Part shown: piece by piece, positions 1-8,460 of the stretch
Position numbering within the stretch: position 1 is the stretch's first letter
How the letters are laid out: every line of letters begins with the position of its first letter
Origin: Arthrobacter glacialis
Lineage (GTDB): Bacteria > Actinomycetota > Actinomycetes > Actinomycetales > Micrococcaceae
Assembly (NCBI RefSeq): GCF_002909445.1
Contig: NZ_PPXC01000005.1
Coordinates: forward strand, 282,569 to 346,568
DNA: 64,000 nucleotides
Direction: 5' to 3'
Program-made: the position numbers and the translations under genes
Notes under the pieces: generated by a model
Told to the model about the DNA's origin: nothing
Database searches by the model: none
The model's input: the letters and a program-made list of their open reading frames with translations, nothing else

Positions 1-27
1 CAAGTAAGCACAGAGCTACTTGTAATT

Positions 28-64
28 GCGGCGAGCTCGGGGCTGATGGCCCCGGGCTCGCCGC
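28..64. terminator. Strong GC-rich terminator hairpin
   Basis: GCGGCGAGC (28-36) pairs with GCTCGCCGC (56-64), with an inner GGGGC/GCCCC helix, followed by TTTTTT at 66-71 on the plus strand. It lies just past the stop codon of the minus-strand glucosidase, so it can end that gene and also any plus-strand gene entering from the left. Nothing else is supported in bases 1-69. Confidence 0.8.
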
Positions 65-69
65 ATTTT

Positions 70-1800
70 TTACCGGGTCACCCACACGGCCGAGTTTGGC
101 GCCAACATTGTGTTGGCAACAGCTTCCACTCCGCTGGACATCACCACTTGGGCCCCCGCCGGCAGCTCAACCGGAACAACGCTGACGTTGCCCATGGCAG
201 TTATTGCGCCGTTACTAAAAGCAACAATGCCTGACGCGGGATCGTGTTCAGGCGCCCAAGTGTGCGTGCCTTGGCCCAGCCGATGTTCTGACCGCAGTTT
301 CAAGGCGTCGCGGTACATCTCCAGGGTGGACCCGGTTACACCGGCTTCCACATCCGCGGCATAGCTGGCAAAGGACTCTGGCTGCGGCAGCCAGGGCTGC
401 GTGGACGGCTCCTGTGAGGTGGCGGCGGAACTAAATCCGTACCCCAGTTCGCCTGCCTTCCATGGCAGCGGGACCCGGCAGCCGTCACGGCCACGTTCAA
501 CCCCGTTGGTGCGGAAGAAGGACGGATCCTGGCGCACAGAGGCATCCAAGGCTGTGTGCTCGGGCAAGCCAAGTTCCTCGCCCTGGTACAGGTAAGCGGA
601 GCCCGGCAAAGCAAGCATCAACAGAGTTGCCGCGCGGGCGCGAGCCAGCCCCAGAGCGTCATCCGGTTGTTCGTCCGCGGCGCTGATCCCCTTGGGAAAC
701 GTTGTTGGGTCCTTCAGGCCAAAGCGGGAAGGGTGGCGGACAGTGTCATGGTTGGACAGCACCCAGGTGGTCGGTGCGCCGACGCTCGCGTTGGCCGCCA
801 AGGAGTCCTCCACGGCCGAGGCGATGCGTTCGGCATCCCACCCAGCCAGCAGAAACTCAAAGTTAAAGGCCTGCTGCATCTCGTCCGGGCGGACGTACAA
901 GGCCAACCTTTCCGGCTGCTCAACCCAAGCTTCGGCAACCAACATGCGGTCGCCGTCGTACTCCTTCAGGACACGGTTCCAAGCCCGGTAAATCTCATGG
1001 ACACCGTCCTGGTCAAAGAACGGCGACGGCGGGTCCAGGGCAGGCTTTTCCTGGCGGGCCGGGGGTTGGGGCGTGTCTGTAGTGACCTCGTCGCCGGAGA
1101 CCATGGCCGAGAGTCCGTCCCAGTCGGGAAGGCCGGGCGCCTTCACCATCCCGTGCGCCACATCCACACGGAAACCGTCCACGCCCCGGTCCAGCCAGAA
1201 CCTGAGCACGGACTCCATTTCGGCATGGACTTGAGTGTTATCCCAGTTCAAATCGGGTTGCTTGGTGTCGAAAAGGTGCAGGTACCAGTGTCCCGGGGCG
1301 CCATCCTCCGCTACACGGGTCCAAGCCGGGCCGCCAAAGATGGACCGCCAATTATTCGGCGGCTCGTTACCGTCAACGCCCTTGCCATCGCGGAAGATGT
1401 AACGGTTGCGGGCTGCCGATCCTTCGGGGGAGTTCAGGGCTTCCTGGAACCACTCATGCTCGTCGGAGGTGTGGTTTGGGACCAAGTCCACGATGACGCG
1501 CAGGCCAAGCTTGTGGGCCTTGGCCAGCATTTCGTCAAAGTCGGAAAGGTCGCCAAACAAGGGGTCAACCTGGCGGTAATCTGCCACGTCATAACCGGCG
1601 TCGGCCTGGGGTGAGAGGTAGAACGGTGACAACCAAACTGCGTCCACCCCCAGCTCGGCCAGATACTCCAATTTGCCGGAAACACCTGGAAGATCGCCCA
1701 TGCCATCACCGTTGCCATCGGCAAATGAGCGCGGGTAAATCTGGTAAATCACGGCACTGGCCCACCATGGGGTGGCCGTTGTCTGCTGAAAAGATGTCAT
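70..1800 (-). CDS. GH13 alpha-glucosidase / oligo-1,6-glucosidase
   Basis: Cytoplasmic glycoside hydrolase family 13 enzyme of 576 aa that hydrolyses alpha-glucosidic oligosaccharides such as maltose, isomaltose or trehalose-like sugars. The (beta/alpha)8 barrel motifs are visible: VIYQIYPRSF near the N terminus, DLVPNHTS, GFRVDVAHG with nucleophile near D213, VAEAWV with acid/base near E290, and LSNHD near D352. The start at 1800 is preferred over one six codons upstream because AGGAGG lies immediately before it. No signal peptide, so it probably acts on sugars imported by the divergent ABC transporter at 1946-5282. The LacI-type dyad at 1835-1848 lies between the two. Exact substrate cannot be read from the sequence. 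Confidence 0.93.
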   Translation of the reverse strand: MTSFQQTTATPWWASAVIYQIYPRSFADGNGDGMGDLPGVSGKLEYLAELGVDAVWLSPFYLSPQADAGYDVADYRQVDPLFGDLSDFDEMLAKAHKLGLRVIVDLVPNHTSDEHEWFQEALNSPEGSAARNRYIFRDGKGVDGNEPPNNWRSIFGGPAWTRVAEDGAPGHWYLHLFDTKQPDLNWDNTQVHAEMESVLRFWLDRGVDGFRVDVAHGMVKAPGLPDWDGLSAMVSGDEVTTDTPQPPARQEKPALDPPSPFFDQDGVHEIYRAWNRVLKEYDGDRMLVAEAWVEQPERLALYVRPDEMQQAFNFEFLLAGWDAERIASAVEDSLAANASVGAPTTWVLSNHDTVRHPSRFGLKDPTTFPKGISAADEQPDDALGLARARAATLLMLALPGSAYLYQGEELGLPEHTALDASVRQDPSFFRTNGVERGRDGCRVPLPWKAGELGYGFSSAATSQEPSTQPWLPQPESFASYAADVEAGVTGSTLEMYRDALKLRSEHRLGQGTHTWAPEHDPASGIVAFSNGAITAMGNVSVVPVELPAGAQVVMSSGVEAVANTMLAPNSAVWVTR

Positions 1801-1834
1801 GGTTTCCTCCTGAAACAAAACGGTAACGAAATGA

Positions 1835-1873
1835 TGTAAGCGCTTGCACTATTGCATCACATCTTACTAGTGT
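1835..1873 (+). promoter_or_regulatory. LacI-family operator overlapping the transporter promoter
   Basis: TGTAAGCGCTTGCA (1835-1848) is a near-perfect dyad centred on CG, the classic LacI-family operator form. It overlaps a plus-strand -35 TTGCAC (1845-1850), which is followed after exactly 17 bases by the -10 TAGTGT (1868-1873). It also lies about 35-48 bases upstream of the minus-strand glucosidase start, so one bound regulator could repress both directions. The LacI protein at 5638-6648 is the obvious candidate. Confidence 0.8.
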
Positions 1874-1945
1874 GAGCTACACCACCCCAATCAGCGACAT
1901 GAACAGCGCGCTGTAACTCGGGATTTTCACTTTAGGAGAATGAGC

Positions 1946-3238
1946 ATGGGAACCAAGATTTCAAGGATGTACATGCCGCTGGCTGTTGCCGCGACACTCG
2001 CCATGGCCCTGTCCGCCTGTAGCGGCGGGACGGGCGGCGGCACAGAAGGCGGCGGTGGCGGTGCGGCGTCGGAAAACCTGGACGCCCGCGGGCCCATCAC
2101 CTACGTTCAGGGTAAGGACAACTCCGAGGTGATCCGGCCGCTGGTGGATAAGTGGAACGCGGCCCACCCCAACGAGACTGTCACCTTCAAGGAGCAGACT
2201 GACAAGGCCGACCAGCAGCACGATGACCTGGTCCAGCGCTTCCAGGCCAAGAACGGCGACTATGACGTTGCCAGCGTTGACGTGGTGTGGACTGCAGAGT
2301 TCGCCGCCAAGGGCTGGCTGCAGCCGCTCAAGGACAAGATGGCGATCGACACCACCGGCTTCTTGCCGGCAACAGTGGAGGCGGCAACCTACAAGGACAC
2401 CCTGTACGCCGCGCCGCAGACTTCCGACGGCGGCATCCTTTACTACCGCAAGGACCTGGTTGCGACCCCTCCCACCACGTGGGAGGAAATGTTGGCCATG
2501 TGCCCCATCGCCAAGGAGAAGGGCATCGATTGCTACGCCGGGCAGTTTGCCCAGTATGAGGGCCTGACGGTGAATGTTGCCGAGGCCATCAACACCGCCG
2601 GTGGCACCATCGTTGACAAGGACGGCAAGGCCACGGTGGACACCGCCGAGGCAAAGGCCGGGATGACCAATCTGGTGCAGGCGTACAAGGACGGGAACAT
2701 CCCCAAGCAGGCGGTGACGTACCAGGAAGAGCAGGGCAGGATCTCCTTCGAGGAAGGGAAATTGATGTTCCTGCGCAACTGGCCGTACGTGTACAACCTA
2801 GCGAAGTCGGAGGGATCATCCACGGTTAAGGACACCTTCGGGATTGCCCCGCTGCCCGGCAAGGACGGCCCCGGCGCATCCACATTGGGTGGCCACAGCC
2901 TGGCCATCAGTGTTGACTCGAAATACAAGGCCACAGCCAAGGACTTCACGGCCTTCATGATCACTGAAGAAACACAAAAGTTCTACGCGACCCAGGGATC
3001 CCTGGCGCCGGTGATGGAAAGTCTTTACACCGATGCGGAGCTCGTTGCAAAGCTTCCGTACCTGCCGGTGCTGCTGACCTCCATCCAGAACGCTGTGCCG
3101 CGGCCCGTCACGCCGTTTTACCCGGCCGTGACCTTGGCAATCCAGCAAAACAGTTTCGCCGCCATCAGTGGGACAAAGAGTGTTGATCAGGCTATGACGG
3201 ACATGCAGGCGGCCATCGCCGCTGCGGGGTCAAAGTAA
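1946..3238 (+). CDS. Carbohydrate ABC transporter substrate-binding lipoprotein
   Basis: Extracytoplasmic family 1 solute-binding protein, 430 aa, that delivers an alpha-glucoside to the permeases encoded next. The N terminus has a hydrophobic stretch ending in the lipobox LSAC (Cys25), so it is a membrane-anchored lipoprotein. A Gly-rich linker follows, then a typical periplasmic-binding fold. I chose ATG 1946 because AGGAG (1934-1938) sits 7 bases before it; ATG 1940 would be too close. A stem-loop follows the gene at 3257-3297. The family and the neighbouring GH13 enzyme suggest maltose, trehalose or related sugars, but the ligand is inferred. Confidence 0.92.
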   Translation: MGTKISRMYMPLAVAATLAMALSACSGGTGGGTEGGGGGAASENLDARGPITYVQGKDNSEVIRPLVDKWNAAHPNETVTFKEQTDKADQQHDDLVQRFQAKNGDYDVASVDVVWTAEFAAKGWLQPLKDKMAIDTTGFLPATVEAATYKDTLYAAPQTSDGGILYYRKDLVATPPTTWEEMLAMCPIAKEKGIDCYAGQFAQYEGLTVNVAEAINTAGGTIVDKDGKATVDTAEAKAGMTNLVQAYKDGNIPKQAVTYQEEQGRISFEEGKLMFLRNWPYVYNLAKSEGSSTVKDTFGIAPLPGKDGPGASTLGGHSLAISVDSKYKATAKDFTAFMITEETQKFYATQGSLAPVMESLYTDAELVAKLPYLPVLLTSIQNAVPRPVTPFYPAVTLAIQQNSFAAISGTKSVDQAMTDMQAAIAAAGSK

Positions 3239-3256
3239 CCCGTCAATAGCGCACGG

Positions 3257-3297
3257 GCGGCGTTCCCGGCAGTGGTCAAACACGCCGGGAACGCCGC
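3257..3297 (+). terminator. Stem-loop between binding protein and permeases
   Basis: GCGGCGTTCCCGGC (3257-3270) is perfectly complementary to GCCGGGAACGCCGC (3284-3297). There is no T tract. In sugar ABC operons such hairpins commonly protect the binding-protein mRNA or attenuate transcription so that permeases are made at lower level. I infer that role here because the next gene starts only 67 bases downstream in the same direction. Confidence 0.7.
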
Positions 3298-3363
3298 AGT
3301 GCCAGTCTTCGCATCACCGCTCGCGTGATGCCACACACAGAGTCGTGGTGAAAGGAAAGTAGC

Positions 3364-4395
3364 ATGTCTACACAGCTTGAGCCGGGGGCGATCCCCGGTC
3401 GAAAGACAGCCCGCAAGGGTGGTGCGAACAAGGAAGTCGGCCAAGACCGCAAGGAAAAGACTCAGGGGCGTGCAGCGTCGCTGCTGGTTGCACCCACCCT
3501 GATCGTGCTAGCCATCGTCATCTTGTACCCGGTGCTCAACGCCGTCTATATGTCCTTCCAGCAGGACGAGGGTCTTGACCCGGTGACGGGGAGTTTTGTA
3601 GCCGGCGGGTTCGCCGGCTTTGCCAACTACATTCACTGGCTGTTCCAACAGTGTGAGACGCCCACGGGCCCTGCCAGCTGCCCGCCCGGAACATTGGGCG
3701 CCCAATTCTGGAGCGCCACGGGTGTCACCTTCTTCTTCACCGTTGTCACAGTCTTCTTCGAGACCGTCCTGGGTTTTTGGATGGCAGTCATCATGGCCCG
3801 CGCCTTCCGGGGCCGTACCGTGCTGCGGGCAGCGGTGCTGGTGCCGTGGGCCATTCCCACCGCCGTCACCGCCAAGCTGTGGTTCTTCATTTTCGCCTTC
3901 GACGGCATTGCCAACAGCGTGTTCCAAACTGACATCCTGTGGACCGGCAGTCAGGGCCCCGCACAGGCGGCCATCATCATTGCCGATGTCTGGAAGACCA
4001 CACCGTTCATGGCGCTGCTCATCCTGGCCGGGCTCCAAATGATTCCCGCCGAGGTGTATGAGGCGGCCAAGGTGGACGGCGCCTCCGCATGGCAGCGGTT
4101 CCGGCTCATCACCTTGCCCCTGGTCAAGCCGGCGCTCATGGTGGCCATCTTGTTCCGCACCCTGGATGCCCTGCGCATGTACGACCTGCCAGCCATCATG
4201 ACCAACGGCGCCAATGGCACCACCACCTTGTCCATCCTGGTGGTCCAGCAGATTCGTGTCGGCTTCAATGCGGCCGCGGCTCTGTCCACCATCACCTTCT
4301 TGATCATCTTCATCGTGGCGTTCATCTTTGTGCGGTTCCTCGGAGCCAACGCTGTTGAGTCCGCCAGCGGCGGGGCAAAGGGGAAAATGAAATGA
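3364..4395 (+). CDS. Sugar ABC transporter permease, MalF type
   Basis: Inner-membrane permease, 343 aa, of the binding-protein-dependent transport family. A charged N-terminal tail of about 40 residues precedes the first membrane helix (LVAPTLIVLAIVILYPV). Further hydrophobic helices follow, with the cytoplasmic EAA loop seen as EVYEAAKVDGASAWQRF, which contacts the ATPase. GGAAAG lies before ATG 3364. The stop overlaps the next permease start by ATGA, indicating translational coupling. No ATPase gene is in the locus, so a shared MsiK-like ATPase elsewhere is likely, as is common in actinobacteria. Confidence 0.93.
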   Translation: MSTQLEPGAIPGRKTARKGGANKEVGQDRKEKTQGRAASLLVAPTLIVLAIVILYPVLNAVYMSFQQDEGLDPVTGSFVAGGFAGFANYIHWLFQQCETPTGPASCPPGTLGAQFWSATGVTFFFTVVTVFFETVLGFWMAVIMARAFRGRTVLRAAVLVPWAIPTAVTAKLWFFIFAFDGIANSVFQTDILWTGSQGPAQAAIIIADVWKTTPFMALLILAGLQMIPAEVYEAAKVDGASAWQRFRLITLPLVKPALMVAILFRTLDALRMYDLPAIMTNGANGTTTLSILVVQQIRVGFNAAAALSTITFLIIFIVAFIFVRFLGANAVESASGGAKGKMK

Positions 4396-5282
4396 GCACC
4401 ACAACCTCAACCGTGGCGTCCCACACCGCTGCTGCCAAGTCGGTGGCCCGACGCCGGGAAACCTGGGCAAGCGCCCGCACGTACATCAGTGCCGCCGTCA
4501 TCGTCATCTGGTGTCTGCTGCCTGTTTACTGGATGATTGTCACGGCCTTCCGCGAAGTTGGCTACACCTACGACTCGGCACCGTTCTTTACGCACGTGAC
4601 CTTGGACAACTTCAAGACGGCGTTCTCCTCTGAGATGGGCAACCACCTGGACCGGGCGCTGTTGAACTCGCTGTTCATTGCCGGTGTCACCACCATTGTG
4701 GCGTTGATCTTTGGTGTGTTCACCGCGTACGCGCTGGCCCGGCTGACTTTCCGGGGCAAGTACTTGGTGCTGGGCGTTATCCTCGGGGCATCCATGTTCC
4801 CGGGCGTTGCGATCGTCACCCCGCTGTTCCAGCTGTTTGGCAACATTGGCTGGATCGGCACCTACCAGGCTCTGATCATTCCGAACATCTCGTTTGTGCT
4901 GCCGCTGACCGTCTACACGCTGACGTCCTTCTTCCGGGAAATGCCCTGGGAGCTGGAGGAAGCTGCCCGCATCGACGGATGCACCCAGGGCCAGGCATTC
5001 CGGCGGATCATCATGCCGCTGGCGGCTCCGGCAGTGTTCACCACCGCGATCCTGGCCTTCATTGCGGCCTGGAACGAGTACTTGATTGCCAGCATCCTCT
5101 CCAATGACGCCACCCAAACGGTCACTGTTGCCATCGCTCGCTTTGCCGGAGCCGAGCCCCACCAGGAACCGTATACGGCAGTCATGGCGGCGGGCACCGT
5201 GGTCACCATTCCGCTGGTGATCCTGGTGCTGATATTCCAGCGCAAGATCGTGGCAGGACTGACCGCAGGGGCGGTGAAGTAG
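4392..5282 (+). CDS. Sugar ABC transporter permease, MalG type
   Basis: Second permease subunit, 296 aa, partner of the preceding MalF-like protein. It has about six membrane helices and an EAA loop, read as ELEEAARIDGCTQGQAFRRI. It starts inside the previous gene's stop region (ATGA overlap at 4392), so the two are translated together. The gene ends 3 bases before a small membrane protein gene, making a four-gene unit 1946-5564. Substrate specificity is set by the binding protein, not by this subunit. Confidence 0.93.
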   Translation: MSTTTSTVASHTAAAKSVARRRETWASARTYISAAVIVIWCLLPVYWMIVTAFREVGYTYDSAPFFTHVTLDNFKTAFSSEMGNHLDRALLNSLFIAGVTTIVALIFGVFTAYALARLTFRGKYLVLGVILGASMFPGVAIVTPLFQLFGNIGWIGTYQALIIPNISFVLPLTVYTLTSFFREMPWELEEAARIDGCTQGQAFRRIIMPLAAPAVFTTAILAFIAAWNEYLIASILSNDATQTVTVAIARFAGAEPHQEPYTAVMAAGTVVTIPLVILVLIFQRKIVAGLTAGAVK

Positions 5283-5285
5283 GCC

Positions 5286-5564
5286 ATGGAAGGCACCACA
5301 GGCAAGCAGTCGAAGCAGCCGGAGAAGCGCGAAGGCCTGCACATCCCCACCAGCAAGCAAAAGAGTGCCGAAGACTTTGACATCATCATCGGCTTTCTCG
5401 GGTTTTGGGCGGTTGTGCTCTTTGCTGTGACGGTCTGGCTGGAGATCACGGGGGAGCCGGCACTCATGTGGGCGCTAGGATTGTTGCTGGTTTGTTTGGG
5501 ACTGTGGGGCATGATCCGGCTTCGCCGGAAGCTGCCTGCACGGAGGGGCAGACGACCGCAGTAG
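5286..5564 (+). CDS. Small two-helix membrane protein, unknown
   Basis: A 92-aa protein with a basic, Lys/Gln-rich N terminus (about 35 residues), two hydrophobic segments (roughly 38-55 and 58-76) and a very basic C-terminal tail ending RRGRRPQ. It starts 3 bases after the malG-like stop, so it is co-transcribed with the sugar transporter. Codon use matches its neighbours. I do not recognise a family. It may be an accessory or assembly factor, but position is the only argument. No strong ribosome-binding site is visible, consistent with coupling. Confidence 0.7.
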   Translation: MEGTTGKQSKQPEKREGLHIPTSKQKSAEDFDIIIGFLGFWAVVLFAVTVWLEITGEPALMWALGLLLVCLGLWGMIRLRRKLPARRGRRPQ

Positions 5565-5575
5565 CGCATGTCCGA

Positions 5576-5604
5576 CGTCGGGCACTATTGCCGAGTGCCC
5601 GACG
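5576..5604. terminator. Hairpin before the LacI gene
   Basis: CGTCGGGCACT (5576-5586) and AGTGCCCGACG (5594-5604) form an 11-bp perfect stem with a 7-base loop between the transporter operon and lacI. No T tract follows, so it is either a weak terminator, an mRNA-stabilising stem or an operator-like dyad close to the lacI start. Confidence 0.5.
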
Positions 5605-5637
5605 GCACCGGCTGGGGATGAGTGAAGGGAGCCAGGC

Positions 5638-6648
5638 ATGAGAGTCAGCATTGACGACGTTGCAGCACGCGCGAAAGTCTCCACCGCCACAGTCTCCCGA
5701 GCACTGAGGGGCCTGCCGAAGGTCAACCCTGCGACCCGCGCGCGGGTCCTGGCCGTGGCTCAGGAAATGGGTTACGTGCCGTCGCCGTCGGCCACGAGAT
5801 TGGCCACGGGGCGGACAAGAACTGTGGGAGTGCTGGTCCCGTTCATCGACCGGTGGTACTTTGCGCATGCACTGGAGGGAATTGACCAGGAACTGCGTGA
5901 ACATGGCTACAACCTGCTGCTTTTCAGCCTGGGCGGCTACCGGCACGGCCAGCAGCGCCGCTTCACAGAGCAGATGGTGCGCAAGCAGATCGACGCCCTG
6001 GTGGTGCTGTGCCTGGGGCTTTCATCAGCAGAACTTGGCGAGCTCAAACTCACCCACGTGCCAATGATTTCGGTGGGGGGTCCGGTGGAGGGCTGCCACG
6101 GCGTTCACATAGATGACGCGGCGGCAGCCTCCGCAGCCACCCAACACTTGATTGACTTGGGACACAGGAAGATAGCGCACCTAAGTGGGGGGATCAACGA
6201 CGAGAAGAATTTCGTGGTCCCCACCCTGCGCTCGGAGGCTTTCGAAGCAACCTTGCGCCGGGCTGGGCTGCAATTCCGCCCCGAATGGAATGTTGCCGGG
6301 GACTTCACCGTCGGTGAGGGTGCCGCTGCGGCCGCGCGATTGTTTGAGCTGCCCGGGGAACGACCCACAGCCATTTTTTGCGGCTCCGATGAGATGGCGC
6401 TGGGACTGATGTTTGAGGCCAAGCGACGTGGAATCCGCATTCCGGAAGACCTCTCCGTGATTGGCATTGACGACCACGATTTCTCCGCCCCTGCGGGGCT
6501 TTCCACCATGGCACAGCAACCCGTGCAGCACGGGTTGCTGGCCGCACAAATGCTGCTGGCTGAGCTGGACGGAAAGCCCGGTGCCATTCATGAGGAAAAC
6601 ATGCCGTTTAAGTTGATCCAACGCGACTCCACCGCGCCTCCAGCCTGA
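5638..6648 (+). CDS. LacI-family transcriptional regulator
   Basis: Sugar-responsive repressor, 336 aa. Residues 1-55 form the LacI helix-turn-helix and hinge (VSIDDVAARAKVSTATVSRAL). The rest is a periplasmic-binding-like effector domain with the typical ending FCGSDEMALG, then VIGIDDHDFS. GAAGGGAG precedes ATG 5638. It follows the alpha-glucoside transporter, and a matching LacI-type operator lies at 1835-1848, so it most likely controls the glucosidase and transporter. Effector identity is not visible. Confidence 0.93.
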   Translation: MRVSIDDVAARAKVSTATVSRALRGLPKVNPATRARVLAVAQEMGYVPSPSATRLATGRTRTVGVLVPFIDRWYFAHALEGIDQELREHGYNLLLFSLGGYRHGQQRRFTEQMVRKQIDALVVLCLGLSSAELGELKLTHVPMISVGGPVEGCHGVHIDDAAAASAATQHLIDLGHRKIAHLSGGINDEKNFVVPTLRSEAFEATLRRAGLQFRPEWNVAGDFTVGEGAAAAARLFELPGERPTAIFCGSDEMALGLMFEAKRRGIRIPEDLSVIGIDDHDFSAPAGLSTMAQQPVQHGLLAAQMLLAELDGKPGAIHEENMPFKLIQRDSTAPPA

Positions 6649-6694
6649 GATTCTGCCGTGGCTTATGCGCAGCGCCAGCAGCCAGGCAGGACGT

Positions 6695-6805
6695 GGAGGG
6701 GCCCACAACGCCGAGGGCCCCTGGCTGAGCGAAGCCAGGGAGGGGTTGGGTGGGCCCACAACCCCGAGGGCCCCTGGCTGAGCGAAGCGAAGTTAGGGAG
6801 GGGCT
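6695..6805. repeat. Intergenic palindromic repeat, two tandem copies
   Basis: GGGCCCACAAC(G/C)CCGAGGGCCCCTGGCTGAGCGAAGC-type sequence occurs at about 6698-6735 and again from about 6752. The first copy ends in a perfect hairpin CCCTGGCT-GAGCGA-AGCCAGGG (6719-6740); the second copy has lost the right arm. GGGAGGGG follows each. This matches a common actinobacterial intergenic repeat layout (GGGCCC, variable stem, GAGCGA loop, GGGAGGGG). A related copy lies inside the E2 gene at 49249-49297. Confidence 0.7.
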
Positions 6806-6810
6806 GGGGA

Positions 6811-7653
6811 CTAGTTGGCTCGGGCCAGCTGCCTGATGGGCATCCAACGGTTGCTTAGTCTGCGGTACGCAGCAGCGGCGGCCGTGAAATCGCCGTCGGC
6901 CAGGCATTGCAGGCCCATGTGCACATCCGCGGGGGAATCGTCGGGGTGAAGACGGTTGGCCAGAGGTCCGTAGTCCAATTCCACCATGCCCGCCTCATTG
7001 AAACCGGACAGCCAGGTGTTAAGCTCGTCGAGCTCGCCGAAAAGCTCCAGATCCGGCGCCATGGCGGCCAGCATCCGCAGAGTCCGTTGCGCCCGGGCGG
7101 TGGCTACCGTGAGCGGCACCTGGGCTCGAACAGTCAGGATCCGCCCGTTGGATTCCACCACTTCCATGCGGTCATTGGCGTAGACCAGCACGAACCAACT
7201 AAAAGGTACTCCCCAGGTGGAGGTGCGGGTTTGCAACGGCAATTCCAGCAGCGGAGCGGCCGTGGCAGCACCGAGCCTTTCCGCCCACTCATCTTGGGAG
7301 AGCAGCAGTGTAGCCAGTTGGGACATGGTGCCACTGAGCAACTCTGCGGCGCCCGCAATAGATCTTGCAACCACCTGATTGGGTGCGTAAAGCAACGGCT
7401 CGCCCTCACCCAAGGTCAGGACGCGCACCCGCTCCCCGGCCGTCGTCGGAAGCGGATTGGGACCGGACCGGCTGACCCGGCCCAAGGAATCGGCCAATTC
7501 GGCGGCATCAACGCTGACAGCGTTTTGTTCGGCATCCAAATGGTCCTGCAGGTAGGCGAACTCGGCGCTGGTGTACGCCTCGCGCGGCAAATAAACGCGC
7601 AGGCTGGAGACAAAGGGGAGCTGCACCCCGCCCAAGTACAAGCCCGCCGCCAT
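6811..7653 (-). CDS. Conserved actinobacterial protein of unknown function
   Basis: A 280-aa soluble protein with no signal peptide or membrane helix. It begins about 8 bases after the exonuclease III coding region, whose stop codon overlaps the spacing (TAA then ACCATGG), so the two genes are co-transcribed with xth first. The sequence is rich in Leu and Ala with scattered beta-strand-like blocks (YLPREAYTSAEFAYLQ; VPFSWFVLVYANDRMEV) and an all-helical C-terminal half. It looks like a conserved family found next to xth in Micrococcales, but I cannot name a function. Confidence 0.75.
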   Translation of the reverse strand: MAAGLYLGGVQLPFVSSLRVYLPREAYTSAEFAYLQDHLDAEQNAVSVDAAELADSLGRVSRSGPNPLPTTAGERVRVLTLGEGEPLLYAPNQVVARSIAGAAELLSGTMSQLATLLLSQDEWAERLGAATAAPLLELPLQTRTSTWGVPFSWFVLVYANDRMEVVESNGRILTVRAQVPLTVATARAQRTLRMLAAMAPDLELFGELDELNTWLSGFNEAGMVELDYGPLANRLHPDDSPADVHMGLQCLADGDFTAAAAAYRRLSNRWMPIRQLARAN

Positions 7654-7656
7654 GGT

Positions 7657-8460
7657 TTAGTCCAGCTCCACAATGACCGGGGCGTGGTCCGAGGCGCCCT
7701 TGCCCTTGCGTTCTTCGCGGTCAATTTCAGCCGCCGTGACACGGGCCGCCAGTGCAGGGGAGGCCAGCACAAAGTCAATGCGCATGCCCTCGCGCTTGGG
7801 GAAGCGCAGCTGTGTGTAGTCCCAGTAGGTGTAGACGCCCGGACCCGGATTTGAGGGACGGACGACGTCGGCAAAACCTGCCGCTTCAAACGCTGAGAAC
7901 GCTGCCCGCTCGGGTGCGCTGACGTGGGTCAGGCCCTGCTCGATGAAGAAGTCGATGTCCCAGACGTCGTCGTCCTGCGGTGCAATGTTCCAATCACCCA
8001 TGAGCGCAATCTGGGCGTTGGGGTCCTCGGCGAGCCAGCCCGTGGCCTGGTTCTTGAGCTCATCGAGCCACTGAAGTTTGTACGGCATGTGCTCGTCATC
8101 CAGAGCGCGCCCATTGGGCACGTACAGGCTCCAGATGCGAACGCCGTTGCAGGTTGCGGCGATGGCCCGCGCCTCCTGGACGGGATCCTTGCCGCCCTTG
8201 CCGAACGCGGGCTGGTTCACAAAGGTGCGTTCTACATCCGCCAAACCCACGCGGGAGGCGATGGCCACGCCGTTCCACTGGCTGAAGCCAAAGTGGGCCA
8301 CCTCGTAGCCGTTGTTTTCAAAGAGCTCCCAAGGGAAGTTCTCGTCCTTGCACTTGGTTTCTTGGATGGCCAGCACATCGGCATCGGTGCGGCGCAGCCA
8401 CTCCTCCACACGGTCGGCACGGGCACGCAACGAGTTCACATTCCAGGTAGCAATCTTCAC
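7657..8460 (-). CDS. xth: Exodeoxyribonuclease III
   Basis: AP endonuclease/3'-5' exonuclease of base excision repair, 267 aa, normal family length. The endonuclease-exonuclease-phosphatase fold is plain: MKIATWNVNSLRAR at the N terminus, LAIQETKC with the metal-binding Glu, MGDWNIAPQDDDVWD with the catalytic Asp and Asn, and the C-terminal KGASDHAPVIVELD with the catalytic Asp-His. The start ATG 8460 opens directly on the conserved N terminus. A TATAAC-like -10 on the minus strand lies upstream at about 8574-8584. It is followed by the unknown gene 6811-7653. Confidence 0.95.
   Translation of the reverse strand: MKIATWNVNSLRARADRVEEWLRRTDADVLAIQETKCKDENFPWELFENNGYEVAHFGFSQWNGVAIASRVGLADVERTFVNQPAFGKGGKDPVQEARAIAATCNGVRIWSLYVPNGRALDDEHMPYKLQWLDELKNQATGWLAEDPNAQIALMGDWNIAPQDDDVWDIDFFIEQGLTHVSAPERAAFSAFEAAGFADVVRPSNPGPGVYTYWDYTQLRFPKREGMRIDFVLASPALAARVTAAEIDREERKGKGASDHAPVIVELD

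Noticed and set aside
556-1614. 352-codon plus-strand frame opposite the glucosidase gene
   Set aside because: Shadow of a high-GC gene; the minus strand has all GH13 motifs.
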